This document shows positions 49,401-60,600 of a stretch of 64,000 nucleotides of DNA, piece after piece. Numbering within the stretch: the first letter of the stretch is position 1; each line of letters opens with the position of its first letter. The notes beneath the pieces are model-generated. The model saw only the letters and a list, made by a program, of their open reading frames with translations. It was not told the DNA's origin and made no database searches. The position numbers and the translations under genes are program-made. This DNA is from Gossypium raimondii (Eukaryota > Streptophyta > Magnoliopsida > Malvales > Malvaceae). The stretch is taken from positions 1,674,001 to 1,738,000 of the forward strand of contig NC_068572.1 of the NCBI RefSeq assembly GCF_025698545.1. The letters are read 5' to 3'.

Positions 49401-52400
49401 ACCAGAAGAAGAAGATTCTTGGCGCATAGTAGGTTGCATGATGGCCTTTTTTGTTCCATGCCTCCTTGAATACATCTTCAAATTCGGTCTATCCAATCAC
49501 TCCACAATCTCCCCCTCAACATCAATCTCTATTTCTTCTACAGTAGCCTCTTCTTGACCTTCTAGAGTTTGATACTCCATTCTTTCTCTTAGGACAAGTT
49601 TTTTCAAGGTTATTGAGCTAGGTATCACTTCTTCTCTATCATTCTCCCCCTAAAGAGGTGATTTGTGTAGATCATAGTAAGCCCTAGTTTCTTTGAAAGT
49701 GACATTCATACTAACAAAGACATGTCGTGAAGGAGGCCGATAGCACTTGTATCCTTTTTATGTTGGAGAATACTCAATGAACACACATTTAAGTGCTCGT
49801 GGGTCTAACTTTTCAGCTTTCCGATCATGAACATAACAAATATATCCAAACATTCTTGGAATAATATATTCGTTTTTACCTTTTAAGATTTCTAAGGGAC
49901 TTTTGTAATCAAGGCCTTTAGAGGCATTCTATTTATAAGGTAACCAGTTACGAGTATTGCATCACCCCCAATATGGTTTCGACAGATTTATAGTGAAAAT
50001 GAGAGATCTAACTCCCTCAAGCAAATGCCGGTTCTTTCTTTCCCCTAATCCATTTTGAGCACTAGTTCTTGGGCAACTAGTTTAATGAATTATCGCAAAA
50101 CACTCCAAATAGTCGTCACAGTTGTACTTTGTACCATAATCAATTTTAAAAAAATTGTATTTTAGCATCAAATTGAGTATACATCATTTTATGAAAAGAT
50201 TGAAAGTACACAAATACATCACTCTTCGACTTCAATAAATATATTTAAGTCATTCTTGTACAACAATTAATAAAGATAACAAACCATCGATTACTAGACA
50301 ATGAGGTATGCCGAGTTGGTCCCCAAACATCAAAGTGGATAGTAATAAAAGGAATGATACTTATGTTATTCCTCAAAGGATAAGAGTTCCTACTATATTT
50401 AGCATACTCACAAACTTCACAAAACAACGAATTAAACTGAGTCTTTGAAAATAACTTGTTGAGCGCTTGAATAGGCTAATCATGTGCAATTGCTAACATT
50501 GTCCTTGACTTATAACTTGTTAAGGACCATGAGTTGGACCTCAACATATCTGATATTGTTTTTGGTGGGGTTTTCTCCTGTGAGCCTGAGTATCTGAGGA
50601 GATGGCGATTCATAGAGTGGAGTGCCTTGTTGGGTGGTTATGTAGGCTAATCATGTGCAATTGCTAACATTGCCTACATGTCGACAACCTCACCTAGGGT
50701 TGTTGACATCGTATGCTGTCAGGCAGGAAGAACAACATAATATAATTTGGAATCTAATCCCTCGTTAAAGCATCCAACTTAAAAGCGATCGGTATTGGAT
50801 GGAGGGCCCAGCTTTAATATAAAATGCTAGAAAACCCATAATAGATGTGGGATGACACCACTTGAACAAGACTCCAGAATCGACTACCTAGAAGTCTTGT
50901 TTAACTTGAATTCCTGAACCAGCCTTTGTATATGTATTGTATGTTTAGTTCCAATTTTTCTGTTACCCTTAGTCCTGAAGTAATTGCTTTGAGATATTTA
51001 TGTTGCCTAATATCCACTCCATTTTTATGCATATTTTAGTTTTACCATAAGTTGAGAAAGACAGAATGCCATTTCTTTTTCTTTAACATAATAATTATTA
51101 AAGTGATAATGTACAGTTGGGAAACTTGTCAACCAGTAGGTAGTTTTCTCCCTCAGCCAGAGTGGACCGCATGGGACCAAACCGTTGAGTATTGTGCTCT
51201 TGCTTATCAGCGTTATATTGTCATCTCTACATTGCGCCCCCAGTATAGATGCCTTGGAGATGTTGCAATTAGTCATGCCACTGGAGCAGTTTGGCAGCGG
51301 AGACAATTGTTTGTGGCTACACCAACTACTATCGAGTAAGATATGGTTCCTTTTTCAGAATTTTTTGTTTATATTAAGTTGGAAGTTTGTGGAAAGTTAC
51401 TTATTTCAGTTGAGATTTACATTCTTTGCTGGATAATTATCCTCTTATTTCCTTCTTTGAGCAATATAATAAAATTGATGCCAATTTCAAGCATTTATGT
51501 CAGTCAAAGCATTGAAAATTATTCATAAAGCTCCATTTCCTTCTGGTTGATGTCCTAAGGCCTAATACTCTCCCCCCCCGGAATGCTACAGGGGCAGAGT
51601 AGTAGTTTTGCAGTGCGTATGTAATATGCTGCATTTTTCAGATGTGTTTTTGTGGATGCTGGAGTTGCACCCATTGACATAGAAACAAGAAAGAGAAAAG
51701 AAGAGATGAAGCTAAGAGAGGCACAGGCAAGAGCACTTGCTGGTCATGGAGAGTTGGCTCTAATCAATGTAGATGGTCCCCAAACTGCTAAAGAAGAAAA
51801 AATAACACTGAGACCACCTATGTTACAGGTCAGAATTCTTATATAACTTGTTTGTAAGTTTTATGTTGGTTGTCATTAGTGTAGGTTGTGCTTTGCACAC
51901 TCCCTGTCAATGTTGTCAAGGCACATGCAGTGGCACTATGGCACAAGATGAACAAGCCTTCAGATGAGGCAACTTTAATTAGGCACATGCTTTTTGCGCC
52001 TGGGTACATTTTTTAAAGTCAAAAGGTGCAGAAAATTATGCTTGACTTAATTTGTCCTTTGGTTTCTTTAGGTTCTTTTTCTTGTTCTAAATGGAAGTGA
52101 AGAAAACTTGGAACTTTGTTTGATGATGTTAGTTGTGATACTTCTTGATCTTTGGAACATTAAGCTGTGTAATGTTGTACAATATTTAATGTTTATTAAC
52201 AAAATCATATACTTTAGGATTTTAGCATTTTAGATATTTTAAGTACAATATATTATTATTCTTAGAAATGAGCACCTTACTTCACTCGGGCAAGCACCTT
52301 TTTGCACCTTCCCCCTTTGCCGTTGTAAGGGTTCTAGCATGTAGTCTGCACCATGCACCTTTGACAACGATGCTCTGTCATGCTAAAGATATTCCAAGCT

Positions 52401-55400
52401 AGTCAAAAGAACAAATTACAGGAAATACACTCAAATAGCTAGCACTCAGTTGACTTCTTATTGCTGTAATTAATTATCTCTTATGGTCCCAAGATAGTGG
52501 ATTATTCAGTATGCTATGCCTTAATGTCTACAATTTGATTAAGGGTCTTTATTTTGCATCTATGTTTTTGCTTGTCAGGTGGTTCGACTAGCTTCTTTCC
52601 AGCATGCTCCTTCTGTGCCACATTTCCTGTCGTTGCCAAAGAAATTTAAAGTTGGTGGGGATGACATGGAAGAAAGAAAGGTTAATGAGATAGCTGTTGG
52701 TGGTGGAGGGGTCTCAGTAGCAGTTACTCGTTTTCCAACTGAGCAAAAGCGACCAGTCGGACCAGTAATTGTGGTTGGCGTGAGAGATGGAGTTCTTTGG
52801 CTCATTGATAGGTAGCTTGTCCTGCAACTCTGAGATATTTAATGGCTTGCTAAAGCATTTATTAGTTTACTTTTATAGGTACATGACCGTGCATGCTTTG
52901 TCCCTAAGCCATCCAGGAATTCGTTGTCGGTGTCTCGCTGCTTATGGAGATGCTGTTAGTGCAGTGAAATGGTATAGCTTTCTTTTATATTTCAAATGAG
53001 ACCAATTTTGTGCAATCTCATTATTTTCCTTTGCAGGGCAATTCGGCTTGCCAGGGAACACCATGATGATTTAGCACAATTTTTGCTTGGAATGGGCTAT
53101 GCGAATGAAGCACTTCATTTACCTGGCATATCTAAGAGGTTTGCCTTACCTGTTTTGTATTTGATTTCTTTTATGGTTATTATGTCTGCTTTTTTTTTTT
53201 TTTTTCAATTTCAAATTTGAAATGAGCTTTTATTTCAGTCATAACAATTTTCAATGTTAAGATTTTCTCTCCCTTTCACATACTCACATGCCTTTGCATT
53301 CTTGCTTTCATATTAGCTATCGTTTCATGTGGCTATCTGTAAATTAACCTGCAGGAATGCCGCTGCTTGCTAAAAAATGTAGGGAAGGAAGTTGATGGTG
53401 GAAGGGCTGTACCAGTTAGAGTTTAGATTAGATAATCAATCTCGATACACATATTAAACCATCATCCATGTTTGTGCCAATTAGAGTTCACCAAGAACCA
53501 CATGTTATTCTTGCATTGCATTCTGATCCCTGTTTTTTCAATTACATTGCTATTCTATATTTACAGGTTAGAGTTTGATTTAGCCATGAAGAGTAATGAT
53601 TTGAAACGAGCTCTTCAGTGTCTTCTTAAAATGAGCAACAGCAGGGACATGGGACAAGATAACCCAGGGCTTGATAAGAATGATATCCTTAATCTAACAG
53701 CTAAGAAGGAAAATTTGGTTGAGGCTGTGCAAGGCATAGTAAAATTCGCAAAGGAGTTTTTGGACCTTATTGATGCAGCTGATGCTACTGCCCAGGTTGA
53801 CATTGCTCGTGAAGCTCTTAAAAGGTTAGCTACTGCAGGTTCAGTGAAAGGAGCTTTACTGGGGCATGAGTTAAGAGGACTGGCTCTTCGCCTTGCAAAT
53901 CATGGAGAGTTGACACGCTTGAGTGTAAGTTGGTGATATTTCTAATACTTTCTTGCTATCCAAATATATATCTCCTATGTTATTTAGGATCGGGTGTGAA
54001 TGTCGGACATAGGTACGTGTCCAACACAGGTATGTTTACTTTTTCTGTCTTTTTCATGTACTTGGAGTGTCCTTTGAGGACCATAATCCATAATCATGTC
54101 TGAATGTGTCAACTGCGGGTTATAGACATGGATACTTTAAGAAAAATGAAGAGTCGATGCAACAATTTTATATCCATATCCTTGTTTAAAGCAATTTTCT
54201 AGTTTTAGTTTTCACTTATGAGAAAGGTCTTTAGCAGTTCTGTAATAGTTCGAATGAGTTTACTAATTTTTCTGTTTGATTTTTGAATTAAGTAATCATT
54301 GTCACGGAGAATATTCAGTTTATCATTATCATCTTTGCACTTGGCGTTCTTGATTTGATCACTGTTTGGTAAAGATATTCTATGTTATTGCAGGGTTTAG
54401 GAACTAACTTGATATCACTCGGATTGGGACGGGAAGCGGCGTTTGCAGCTGCATTATTGGGAGATAATGCTCATATGGAAAAGGCATGGCAGGATACTGG
54501 GATGCTTGCAGAGGCTGTTTTACATGCACATGTATGACGTGGTTCATGTCAACAATTTGTTACTCATCCGAACCATGTTTCTTGCATTTCCTGACCAGTC
54601 TAAAATTTGTTTCAGGCTCATGGACGATCAACATTGAAGAGCCTGGTTGAGGCTTGGAACAAAGTGTTACAGAAGGAGGTGGATCACATTCCAACGGCAA
54701 AGACAGATGCTACTGCTGCATTTCTGGCTGTTCTTGAGCCGAAACTTTGGAGTTTGTCAGAAGCAGGGAAGAAACCACCTATTGAAATCTTTCCTCCTGG
54801 GATGTCAGCACTCTCTTCTTCAATTGTTATTAAGAAAAATTCTGCTCCTGCAACACAGACTTCCCAGCAACAATCGAACAAACCATTGGAAATAGAAGGA
54901 CCACGTCCTAGTGGACCAATTGGAGCACCAATAGGTGCACCACCCCCCAGTGCATCAGCTGCAGTACCAGGCACTCCAATAGGAGCACCAACTCCAAGTG
55001 CACCAGCTGCAACACAAGGCACACCGGTAGGAGCAGCACCTCCTGGGGAAGCAGTTGCAAAACAAGGCACACCAATAGGAGCGCCATCTCCAGGTGCAAC
55101 AGCTGCAACATTGGGCATGCCAATAGGAGCACCACCTCCTGGCACAGCAGCTGCAACACCAGGCACACCAGTAGGAGCACCACCTCCCGACACACCAACT
55201 GCAACACCAGGCATGGCAATAGGAGCACCACCTCCTGGCACACCAGCTGCAACACCAGGCATGGCAATAGGCGCACCATCTCTTGGTACATCAGCTGGAA
55301 CACCAGGCATGCCAATAGGAGCACCACCTCCCAGTACATCAGTTGCAACACCTGACATGCCAATTGGAGCAACTCCTCCCAGTGCAGCAGCTGCAGCACC

Positions 55401-56367
55401 AGGCACACCTATAGAAGCACCACCACCTGGCACTCAAGCTGAAATATCAGCAACGCCATCAAGAGGACCACCTACTGATGCATCAGCTGCAACTCCAGGC
55501 ATGGTGACAGGAGCACCACCTCCAGCAGCAAAGCAAAACACAACAACAGGAGCATCACCTCCAGCAGAAACATCAGGCATGACAACAAGAGCACCAACTC
55601 CTGATGCACCAGATGCAACACCTGGCAAGCCAATAGAAGCACCACCTCCTGGTGCACCAGCTGCAAGACCAGGTACGCCAATAGGTTCACCATCTCTTGC
55701 TGCGCCAGCTGCAACAACAGGCATGCCAGTAGGAGCACCACCTACCAGTGCACCGGCCGGAAAACAAAGCACGCCAACTGAAGCACCATGCCCTGCTGCA
55801 CCAGATGCAAGACAAGGCTCACCAATAGGAGCACCAGCAGCAACACCAGGAATGTCAATTGGAGCACCAGCTGCAACACCAAGCACATCAATAAGAACGC
55901 CACCTCCTGGTGCACCGGCCGCAACACCAAGCACGCCAATAGGAGCACCACCTCCCAATGCACCAGCTGCAACACTAGGAAAGCCAATTGGAGCACCACC
56001 TCCTGGTGCACCTGCTGTAGCATCAGGGACACCAATAGGATCACCACCTCATGGTGCACAAGATGCAACACCACACACATCTATAGGAGCACCACCTCCT
56101 CTTGCACCCGCTGCAGCAGCAATAGGTGCACCACCACCCATATCAGGAGCAAGTGAACCTGGTTCAGATGATAAAGCTGCTATTTCCTCATCAGGCAATC
56201 AACATACGACTGCTTCAGTAGAAAGTAATCCAACAAAGTCTACCAATGACAAACCAGCAGATGCAACACCAACAGATAAACCATTGGCAGATGTACCATC
56301 TCTAACACCAGATAACCAAGAAACAAGTGTTCCAACTACAGACCCAACAAGTGAACCACTTGCTTGA
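31424..56367 (+). CDS. TWD40-2: TWD40-2, WD40 subunit of the TPLATE endocytic complex, with expanded repetitive C terminus
   Basis: Part of the plant TPLATE complex acting in clathrin-mediated endocytosis at the plasma membrane. Exons: 31424-31637, 31730-31769, 31887-32129, 32947-33046, 33171-33245, 34945-35052, 35803-35919, 36041-36156, 36362-36461, 37028-37386, 37749-38079, 38500-38690, 51117-51335, 51642-51828, 52579-52811, 52879-52971, 53037-53138, 53567-53924, 54394-54531, 54616-56367. Total 1,691 residues plus stop, in frame across every junction. N-terminal WD40 repeats ([21 protein letters not shown]), a poly-Ala stretch near residues 557-575, an alpha-solenoid region (exons 15-20), then about 27 copies of a 16-residue Pro/Ala/Gly repeat (about residues 1209-1620). 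As I recall it, the Arabidopsis protein is near 1,380 residues, so most of the excess is the repeat. Intron 12 is about 12.4 kb of transposons. Confidence 0.93.
36205..36234 (+). repeat. (CTT)n microsatellite in intron 8 of TWD40-2
   Basis: About nine tandem CTT/TTC units in the 205-bp intron between exons 8 and 9. Confidence 0.85.
38699..38957 (+). repeat. 5' LTR of Copia element B
   Basis: 259 bp, starts TGTTGAAATATG. It contains two direct copies of atttaggtagataaa and two copies of a ttagtagttnattagaataa unit, where the 3' LTR has one. Confidence 0.85.
38958..38969 (+). other. Primer-binding site of Copia element B
   Basis: tggtaccagagc differs at one base from the usual plant initiator-tRNA-Met site TGGTATCAGAGC and abuts the 5' LTR. 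Confidence 0.85.
39100..43394 (+). pseudogene. Broken Copia gag-pol of element B
   Basis: Domains in order: gag (39100-39720; [14 protein letters not shown], about 39240-39530 open); CX2CX4HX4C zinc knuckle (39805-39847); aspartic protease (VDSGASDHM near 40155); integrase with the [11 protein letters not shown] and [10 protein letters not shown] catalytic positions (40599-41279); reverse transcriptase from 42014 ([22 protein letters not shown]); RNase H (42918-43394). Stop codons interrupt gag, the protease-integrase link and RT. The RT YVDD motif reads YVDG (near 42460), which would abolish catalysis. RNase H is open to its end. It is a dead element. Confidence 0.88.
43401..43609 (+). repeat. 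3' LTR of Copia element B
   Basis: About 209 bp, homologous to 38699-38957, shorter at its start and preceded by a purine tract. Confidence 0.85.
44981..45605 (-). repeat. 3' LTR of the gag-only element
   Basis: 625 bp, matching 48723-49347 in length and along its whole sequence. The minus-strand purine tract (rc of 45606-45620) is just inside it. Confidence 0.9.
46050..48655 (-). pseudogene. Retrotransposon gag, interrupted by an inserted element
   Basis: The N-terminal part (48655-48296) is a coiled coil starting [10 protein letters not shown] with Glu/Lys/Leu heptads. The central part (about 47092-46852, several frames) has the retrotransposon gag signature (QREFKEL-like, [12 protein letters not shown]). 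The C-terminal part (46851-46237) contains three zinc knuckles of the unusual CX2CX3HX4C spacing: [26 protein letters not shown] and [13 protein letters not shown]; the His is Tyr in the second and third. An AT-rich element (47104-48296) separates the first part from the rest, and about 60 residues of gag appear lost. Frameshifts and stops show it is inactive. Confidence 0.8.
47104..48296. mobile_element. AT-rich inverted-repeat element inside the gag-only retrotransposon
   Basis: Starts gggtgagcattcgatcgaatc and ends in repeated ttcgaataactcgatt units. Both ends are built of the tandem word tcgaa/ttcga (about 47113-47265 and 48150-48292) and are largely self-complementary. The middle (47300-48120) is AT-rich, then G/A-rich with repeated taaaattttgaggg-like units. 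No ORF has coding character. The target duplication was not identified. Confidence 0.6.
48656..48720 (-). other. Primer-binding site in a tandem duplication
   Basis: On the minus strand TGGTATCCGAGC is followed about 30 bases later by a second, more diverged copy (TGATATCTGAGT) in the same context (gttggttc / attggttc). The primer site region is therefore duplicated in tandem. Confidence 0.7.
48723..49347 (-). repeat. 5' LTR of the gag-only element
   Basis: 625 bp. The primer site is two bases inside it on the minus strand. Confidence 0.9.
50470..50673. repeat. 30-bp direct repeat in intron 12
   Basis: taggctaatcatgtgcaatt and the following gctaacattg occur at about 50472-50501 and 50644-50673, identical over about 30 bases, with about 140 bases between. 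The first copy is within Copia element C pol. This may mark a rearrangement at the truncated end of that element. Confidence 0.7.
51910..52370. mobile_element. Probable MITE in intron 14 of TWD40-2
   Basis: The left end ttgtcaaggcacatgcagtg and the right end, read as reverse complement ttgtcaaaggtgcatggtgc, form an imperfect inverted repeat of about 20 bases. The flanks caatg and cgatg could be a degenerate duplication. No coding capacity. Confidence 0.5.
54918..56150 (+). repeat. 48-bp coding minisatellite in TWD40-2 exon 20
   Basis: About 27 imperfect tandem units, most 48 bp (16 residues, consensus [16 protein letters not shown]), with four units of 13 residues or slightly fewer and two of 11. 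Every unit length is a multiple of three, so the frame is kept and all three minus-strand frames are also open for long stretches. Composition is Pro, Ala, Gly, Thr and Ile with almost no charge, so the tail is predicted to be disordered. Confidence 0.95.
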
Positions 56368-57124
56368 GTCTGTTAGGACTAGGACTAGCACATAATGAGT
56401 TTATAGTAATTTAACTGATTCCAGACAACAACAATTTGATTTCATTCATATGAACTACCGTGATCCTTGATAGGATTCGGAAAAAGAACCAGCAGCAGGA
56501 GCCCATTTTTGTGAGTGCATCAATGTGGACATATTTGATTTATCTAGACTTCGGTTTGGCTTGATCGAAATCTGTAAGTAGGGATTATATTTGTTCTTGA
56601 TTTGGCTTTTCCACTCCAGAGCTGCCCATATGAGTAGTTTAATAGGATTTGTTGCAGAGTTGTGCTGTAAGCCTTGCTTGTTATCGAAATTTTATTCAGA
56701 ATGCATATTAAAGTGCAGAGCTTGCAAAATGATGATGTTATTTAATCGTCGCGGGGGCTTTGTTTCTTGTTTTTTCTTTTGCTACACTTAAATTTACACT
56801 TCCATCTCCGGTGGTTGATCTAGTGGTTAAGGTTCGAGCATTCAAGGAGTAACTGATATGTCTTTTTTGAGCAACTCTCTTTAAATTTAGTGTATGCATG
56901 TGTAATGTAAATATGTTCCTATCACCACAATCATCTTATAAATAGTTAAATATTTAATTTACTAAAATTTAATATATATAAATACAATTTAAATAAATAT
57001 GACATAAAATATCAACAGAACCACAAATGTAGTGATAAAAGATTTGTGTTAAAATTTTAGTTGACATACCTCGAGTTTCCTCATATAAAAATATGGCATG
57101 AAATATAATAAATAAATTATGCAA
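56368..57124. other. 3' flank of TWD40-2
   Basis: No gene seen. The first 400 bases are less AT-rich and probably contain the 3' untranslated region; the rest is AT-rich intergenic DNA. Confidence 0.5.
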
Positions 57125-57522
57125 GGCTTAATAACTATTTTGGTCCTTGTACTATAGTGAATTTCTCATTTCAATATTATTTTGGGTCACTTTATCTCTT
57201 CTATTTTCGTTTCATCCATTATGTTAGCCTCTTGATTATTTCCATTAAAAAAAATACGTGGCTATTAAAGCTAATTAAATGTGAACATGTGGACAATAAT
57301 AAAACGGTTAAAGTGAGAATTTCACTATAGTACAGGGGCAAAAACATGTATTAAGCCTATTTTCAAAAGGCGAACATGTGAGATTTTCTTTTAACGAAAA
57401 TGTTCAAGGGACTAATGTAATGGATAGAATGAAAGTAGAGGGGGCAAAGTGACCGGAAAAATAGTTAAAGGGTCAAAGTGAGAATTTCACTATAGTACAA
57501 GGGCCAAAACAAATGTTAAACC
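57125..57522. mobile_element. Inverted-repeat element with a 9-bp target duplication
   Basis: 398 bp. The left end ggcttaataactattttggtcc and the reverse complement of ...gggccaaaacaaatgttaaacc match over roughly 45 bases, including tgtactatagtgaaattctca. The flanks attatgcaa (57116-57124) and attatacaa (57523-57531) agree at 8 of 9 bases. An internal extra copy of one arm lies near 57307-57352. A 9-bp duplication fits a Mutator-like non-autonomous element. It lies about 170 bases upstream of the next gene's ATG. Confidence 0.75.
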
Positions 57523-57689
57523 ATTATACAATTATAAATTATACTTAGATTTTGTACGTATGAATGGATCGTAATTTGTAAAGCCCAAACTTTAAAGAGC
57601 CCAAACCCGAAAGGTTCCGAAATACCCAAAAGTAAGTCCTTTACTCTTTAGTAAGGCAAAACTGTGACATAGAATCACAGAGACCGGCA

Positions 57690-60600
57690 ATGGCGGCCGA
57701 TCCCACAGCCACAACTAGAACAAGAATACATGTTGGAGGTTTGGGGCAAAGCGTTAACAGCGATGATCTGCGGAAGATATTCTCCGCCGTGGGAACGGTG
57801 GAAGGAGTGGACATCGTAAGGACCAAAGGTCGCAGTTTCGCATACGTCGATATCCTCCCATCTACCTCAAACTCCATCTCCAAGCTATTTAGCACGGTGG
57901 GAAATCTTTGACCACTGTATGTTTAGGGTTACTGTTTTAGAAATTCATGGTTTGATTTGTTTTTGAAAATTAATACAGTATAATGGGTGCGCTTGGAAAG
58001 GCGGCAAGTTGAAGCTTGAAAAGGCTAAAGAACACTTTCTTATTCGCCTGAAACGGGAATGGGCTGAGGCAGAAGCTGAAGATGAAGCTAATGAAGGAAG
58101 CCATCAAGCTAAGCCTTCTTCTTCAGATAGCAACAATAGCAAAAACAAAGTTCAGGTTTCTCAAAACAACCAGCTTCGGATCTTCTTTCCTAGATTATCA
58201 AAGGTTAGGTTTCTTTTTCACTTAAATTTTCAATTTTGTATTGCAAATTGCTCTCTCAAATCGGTTGTTTGTGTTGTTTCTCCTATATATGTGTGTGTAA
58301 ATTGTAAAAAATTAAACATTCCCATTTCCTTGTGTTGGATATATACCAGTCCCAAATTCAAGTAACATTGTTCTTTGTTATGTTATAGGGAATTGTTTAG
58401 CTTCAGCTGAAACCATAGATGTCATTAGAGACTTATATGGAACCGGATAATTCTAACCATAATTACCTGAATCCAAACCCAATTTGATAATAAAAAGTCA
58501 ACTGTACTAGGGGTGAAATCGAGCCGAGCCCGGGAGCTCAAGCTCTACTCAAAATTTAGAGCTCGATACTTGGCTTGAGTTCGATTGAGCGTCTAGTTTT
58601 AAGCTTGAGCTCCGCTTGAGATATATTCAAGTTACTTGAGCTTGATTAAGGTCATTTATCAATTTTCATACTCAAACTTGAACTCAAGCTTGACTAAGCT
58701 CATACGTATTGAAGCTCGATCTCGGCTTGATAATTAAGCTTAGAGTTAATAATATATATTAAGGACAATAAAACAAGCTTGATAATTTGGCTCGATTGAT
58801 AGCTCAAACTGCTTGAACTCCAATTCAGCTCGATAATTACCAAATTGAGTTCGAGTTTTATTCGTGTTGAGTTTGAGTAGCTTGTAAGCACTGGTGTCTC
58901 ATTTACATTTGAAACCATCCAACCCAAATCCGAATTGACTTTAACAAGTAGCCCAAAATGACAAAAATCCAAAGTGATCCAAACCGGTAATAATCTGATT
59001 GGCAAACTCAAATGACCCAAACCCGAAACAACATGAACATGAATTGAACTGAATTTGAAATGGTCCAAACTCAAAACTAACCAGCGCTAAAATGACTTGA
59101 AAATTTTAAAAGTGGAATTAATCCAATCTAAAACCAACTCGACCAGCTCAACTGACAGGTACTTTCGTGTTGTGCAGATAAAATCGTTGCCATTTAGTGG
59201 GACTGGAAAGCATAGATACAGTTTCCAACGTGTTGAAGCCCTTGCTTTTCCTCTACATTTTTGTGATTGTGCAGAGCACTCTGGTCGCTTCAATGCTGTG
59301 AAACAAAAAGAAGTTCGACGTCATGAGGAAATAAATGATGGCATGAATGAGGAAGAGCTTAGCTTGATGAGCTCAGTAATGAACAAGCTTTTTGAGAGGG
59401 AAAATATTTCCAACACTAGCAGGCCCACCATAGTAAAGGAAAGAAACGATTTCATTGAACCAGTCAAGGATTTGCCCTCCAATGAGGAAGAAAATGATGA
59501 CGACGATGATGATCTCATAATTAATGTCGTTTCTAATGCAAATAAACGAACAGCTATGTCTAGGATCGGAGAGTCTAAAAAAGTCTCCACTGAGGTATAA
59601 TCTGATGTTAGTTACTGCAAAAAGCTGTTTGATTTCATGGTGTGTTAGTGTTTTGTTCTCCTTGTAATTAATTTCATTCTCTTGCTCTATTTGACACACA
59701 GAAAACTAGACTTAGTGAAAACAAAGTTTCGAAGGATGGAGCAATTCCGAGTGCAAGCAAGTTGCAGAAAAAGAATGCTTTGCATGCTGAAAAGAAGAGG
59801 AAACCGAACAGAGATGATAAACATGAAATCACTTCTCTTTCATCTCAACTGAGAATGAATTCACAGTGTGATGAGATTGAAGCAGGTTTTGAGGAGGATG
59901 ATGAAACTGATGATGACCTCGTAATTAATGTGGCGTCAACGGAAAGCAAAGGGAAGGCTTTGTCAGGAAGCACAAAGCGTGCTAAGGTATCACCAAAACA
60001 GGTATACCCTCTCTCTTGATTGGTGCAGAGTAGATGCTTTCTTATATGCTACTAGGATTATGTATATATGTACTATCGGGTCCTAATTTCTTCATATTTC
60101 TATGACACCTAGAATTTTAAACCGAGTGAGACACAATCAACTGAGAATGAGCGCGAAGAGAAGAAAGATCGTTTACTTCCTAAAAAGAAGATGAAACTAA
60201 TTTCTACCAAAGAAAGGGATGGAAATGAAGCTGTCTCCACTGTACCTGCTGAGAAGGGACCCCTCATTGCTCAAATGACTGAACAAGATTGTAGTCTCAA
60301 ACCGTCGAGTACTAGTTGTTTGTGGTCTCAAAAGTCTTCATGGAAGGCACTTGTTGGAGGTAGAGGCGACAGTGCATTCAGTCTCTCCAATATTCTTCAA
60401 AATGCTGATACCACTGAGGAACAACACATTTTTGATGATCCCAAAGTGGACAACACTCTTGATAGCAAGAATGACAAGTTGTCAACACCTGAGAACTTGG
60501 AAGGGATGTCAGACAAAATGGAAATTGCGAATGCTATTGCAGAAGCTCAGCCAAATAAACCTAGCATGACTTCGAGTAATACAGGAAGAGGTTCTTCATG

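Larger units (their letters stand above)
43730..50520 (-). mobile_element. Second Copia element (C) in intron 12, minus strand, split by a later insertion
   Basis: Left part (about 43930-44976): RNase H ([22 protein letters not shown], split as GSKKQ and SSVEAKYR; 44305-44093) and the C-terminal half of RT. Right part (49352-50520): RT N-terminal end at [11 protein letters not shown], a pol linker, and integrase start ([21 protein letters not shown]; 50427-50245). A gag-only element with a CTAG duplication sits between them, and the RT frame resumes across it. A purine tract near 43930 on the minus strand marks the start of a probable 3' LTR (about 43730-43925). I could not find a 5' LTR; the right end looks truncated near 50520. 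Stops are frequent. Confidence 0.75.

Noticed and set aside
54684..55958. Long minus-strand open frames (249, 166, 174 codons) opposite TWD40-2 exon 20
   Set aside because: They arise because the sense strand is a GC-balanced repeat with unit lengths divisible by three and few stop-generating words. They have no start context, splice logic or known domain.
55788..56156. 122-codon open frame on the plus strand in another frame of exon 20
   Set aside because: Same repeat effect; it is Ser/Thr/Asn low complexity and shadows the TWD40-2 frame.
59321..59699. Minus-strand frames of 89 and 108 codons
   Set aside because: Antisense to exon 3 of the RRM gene; the acidic and Lys-rich codons give open complementary frames.
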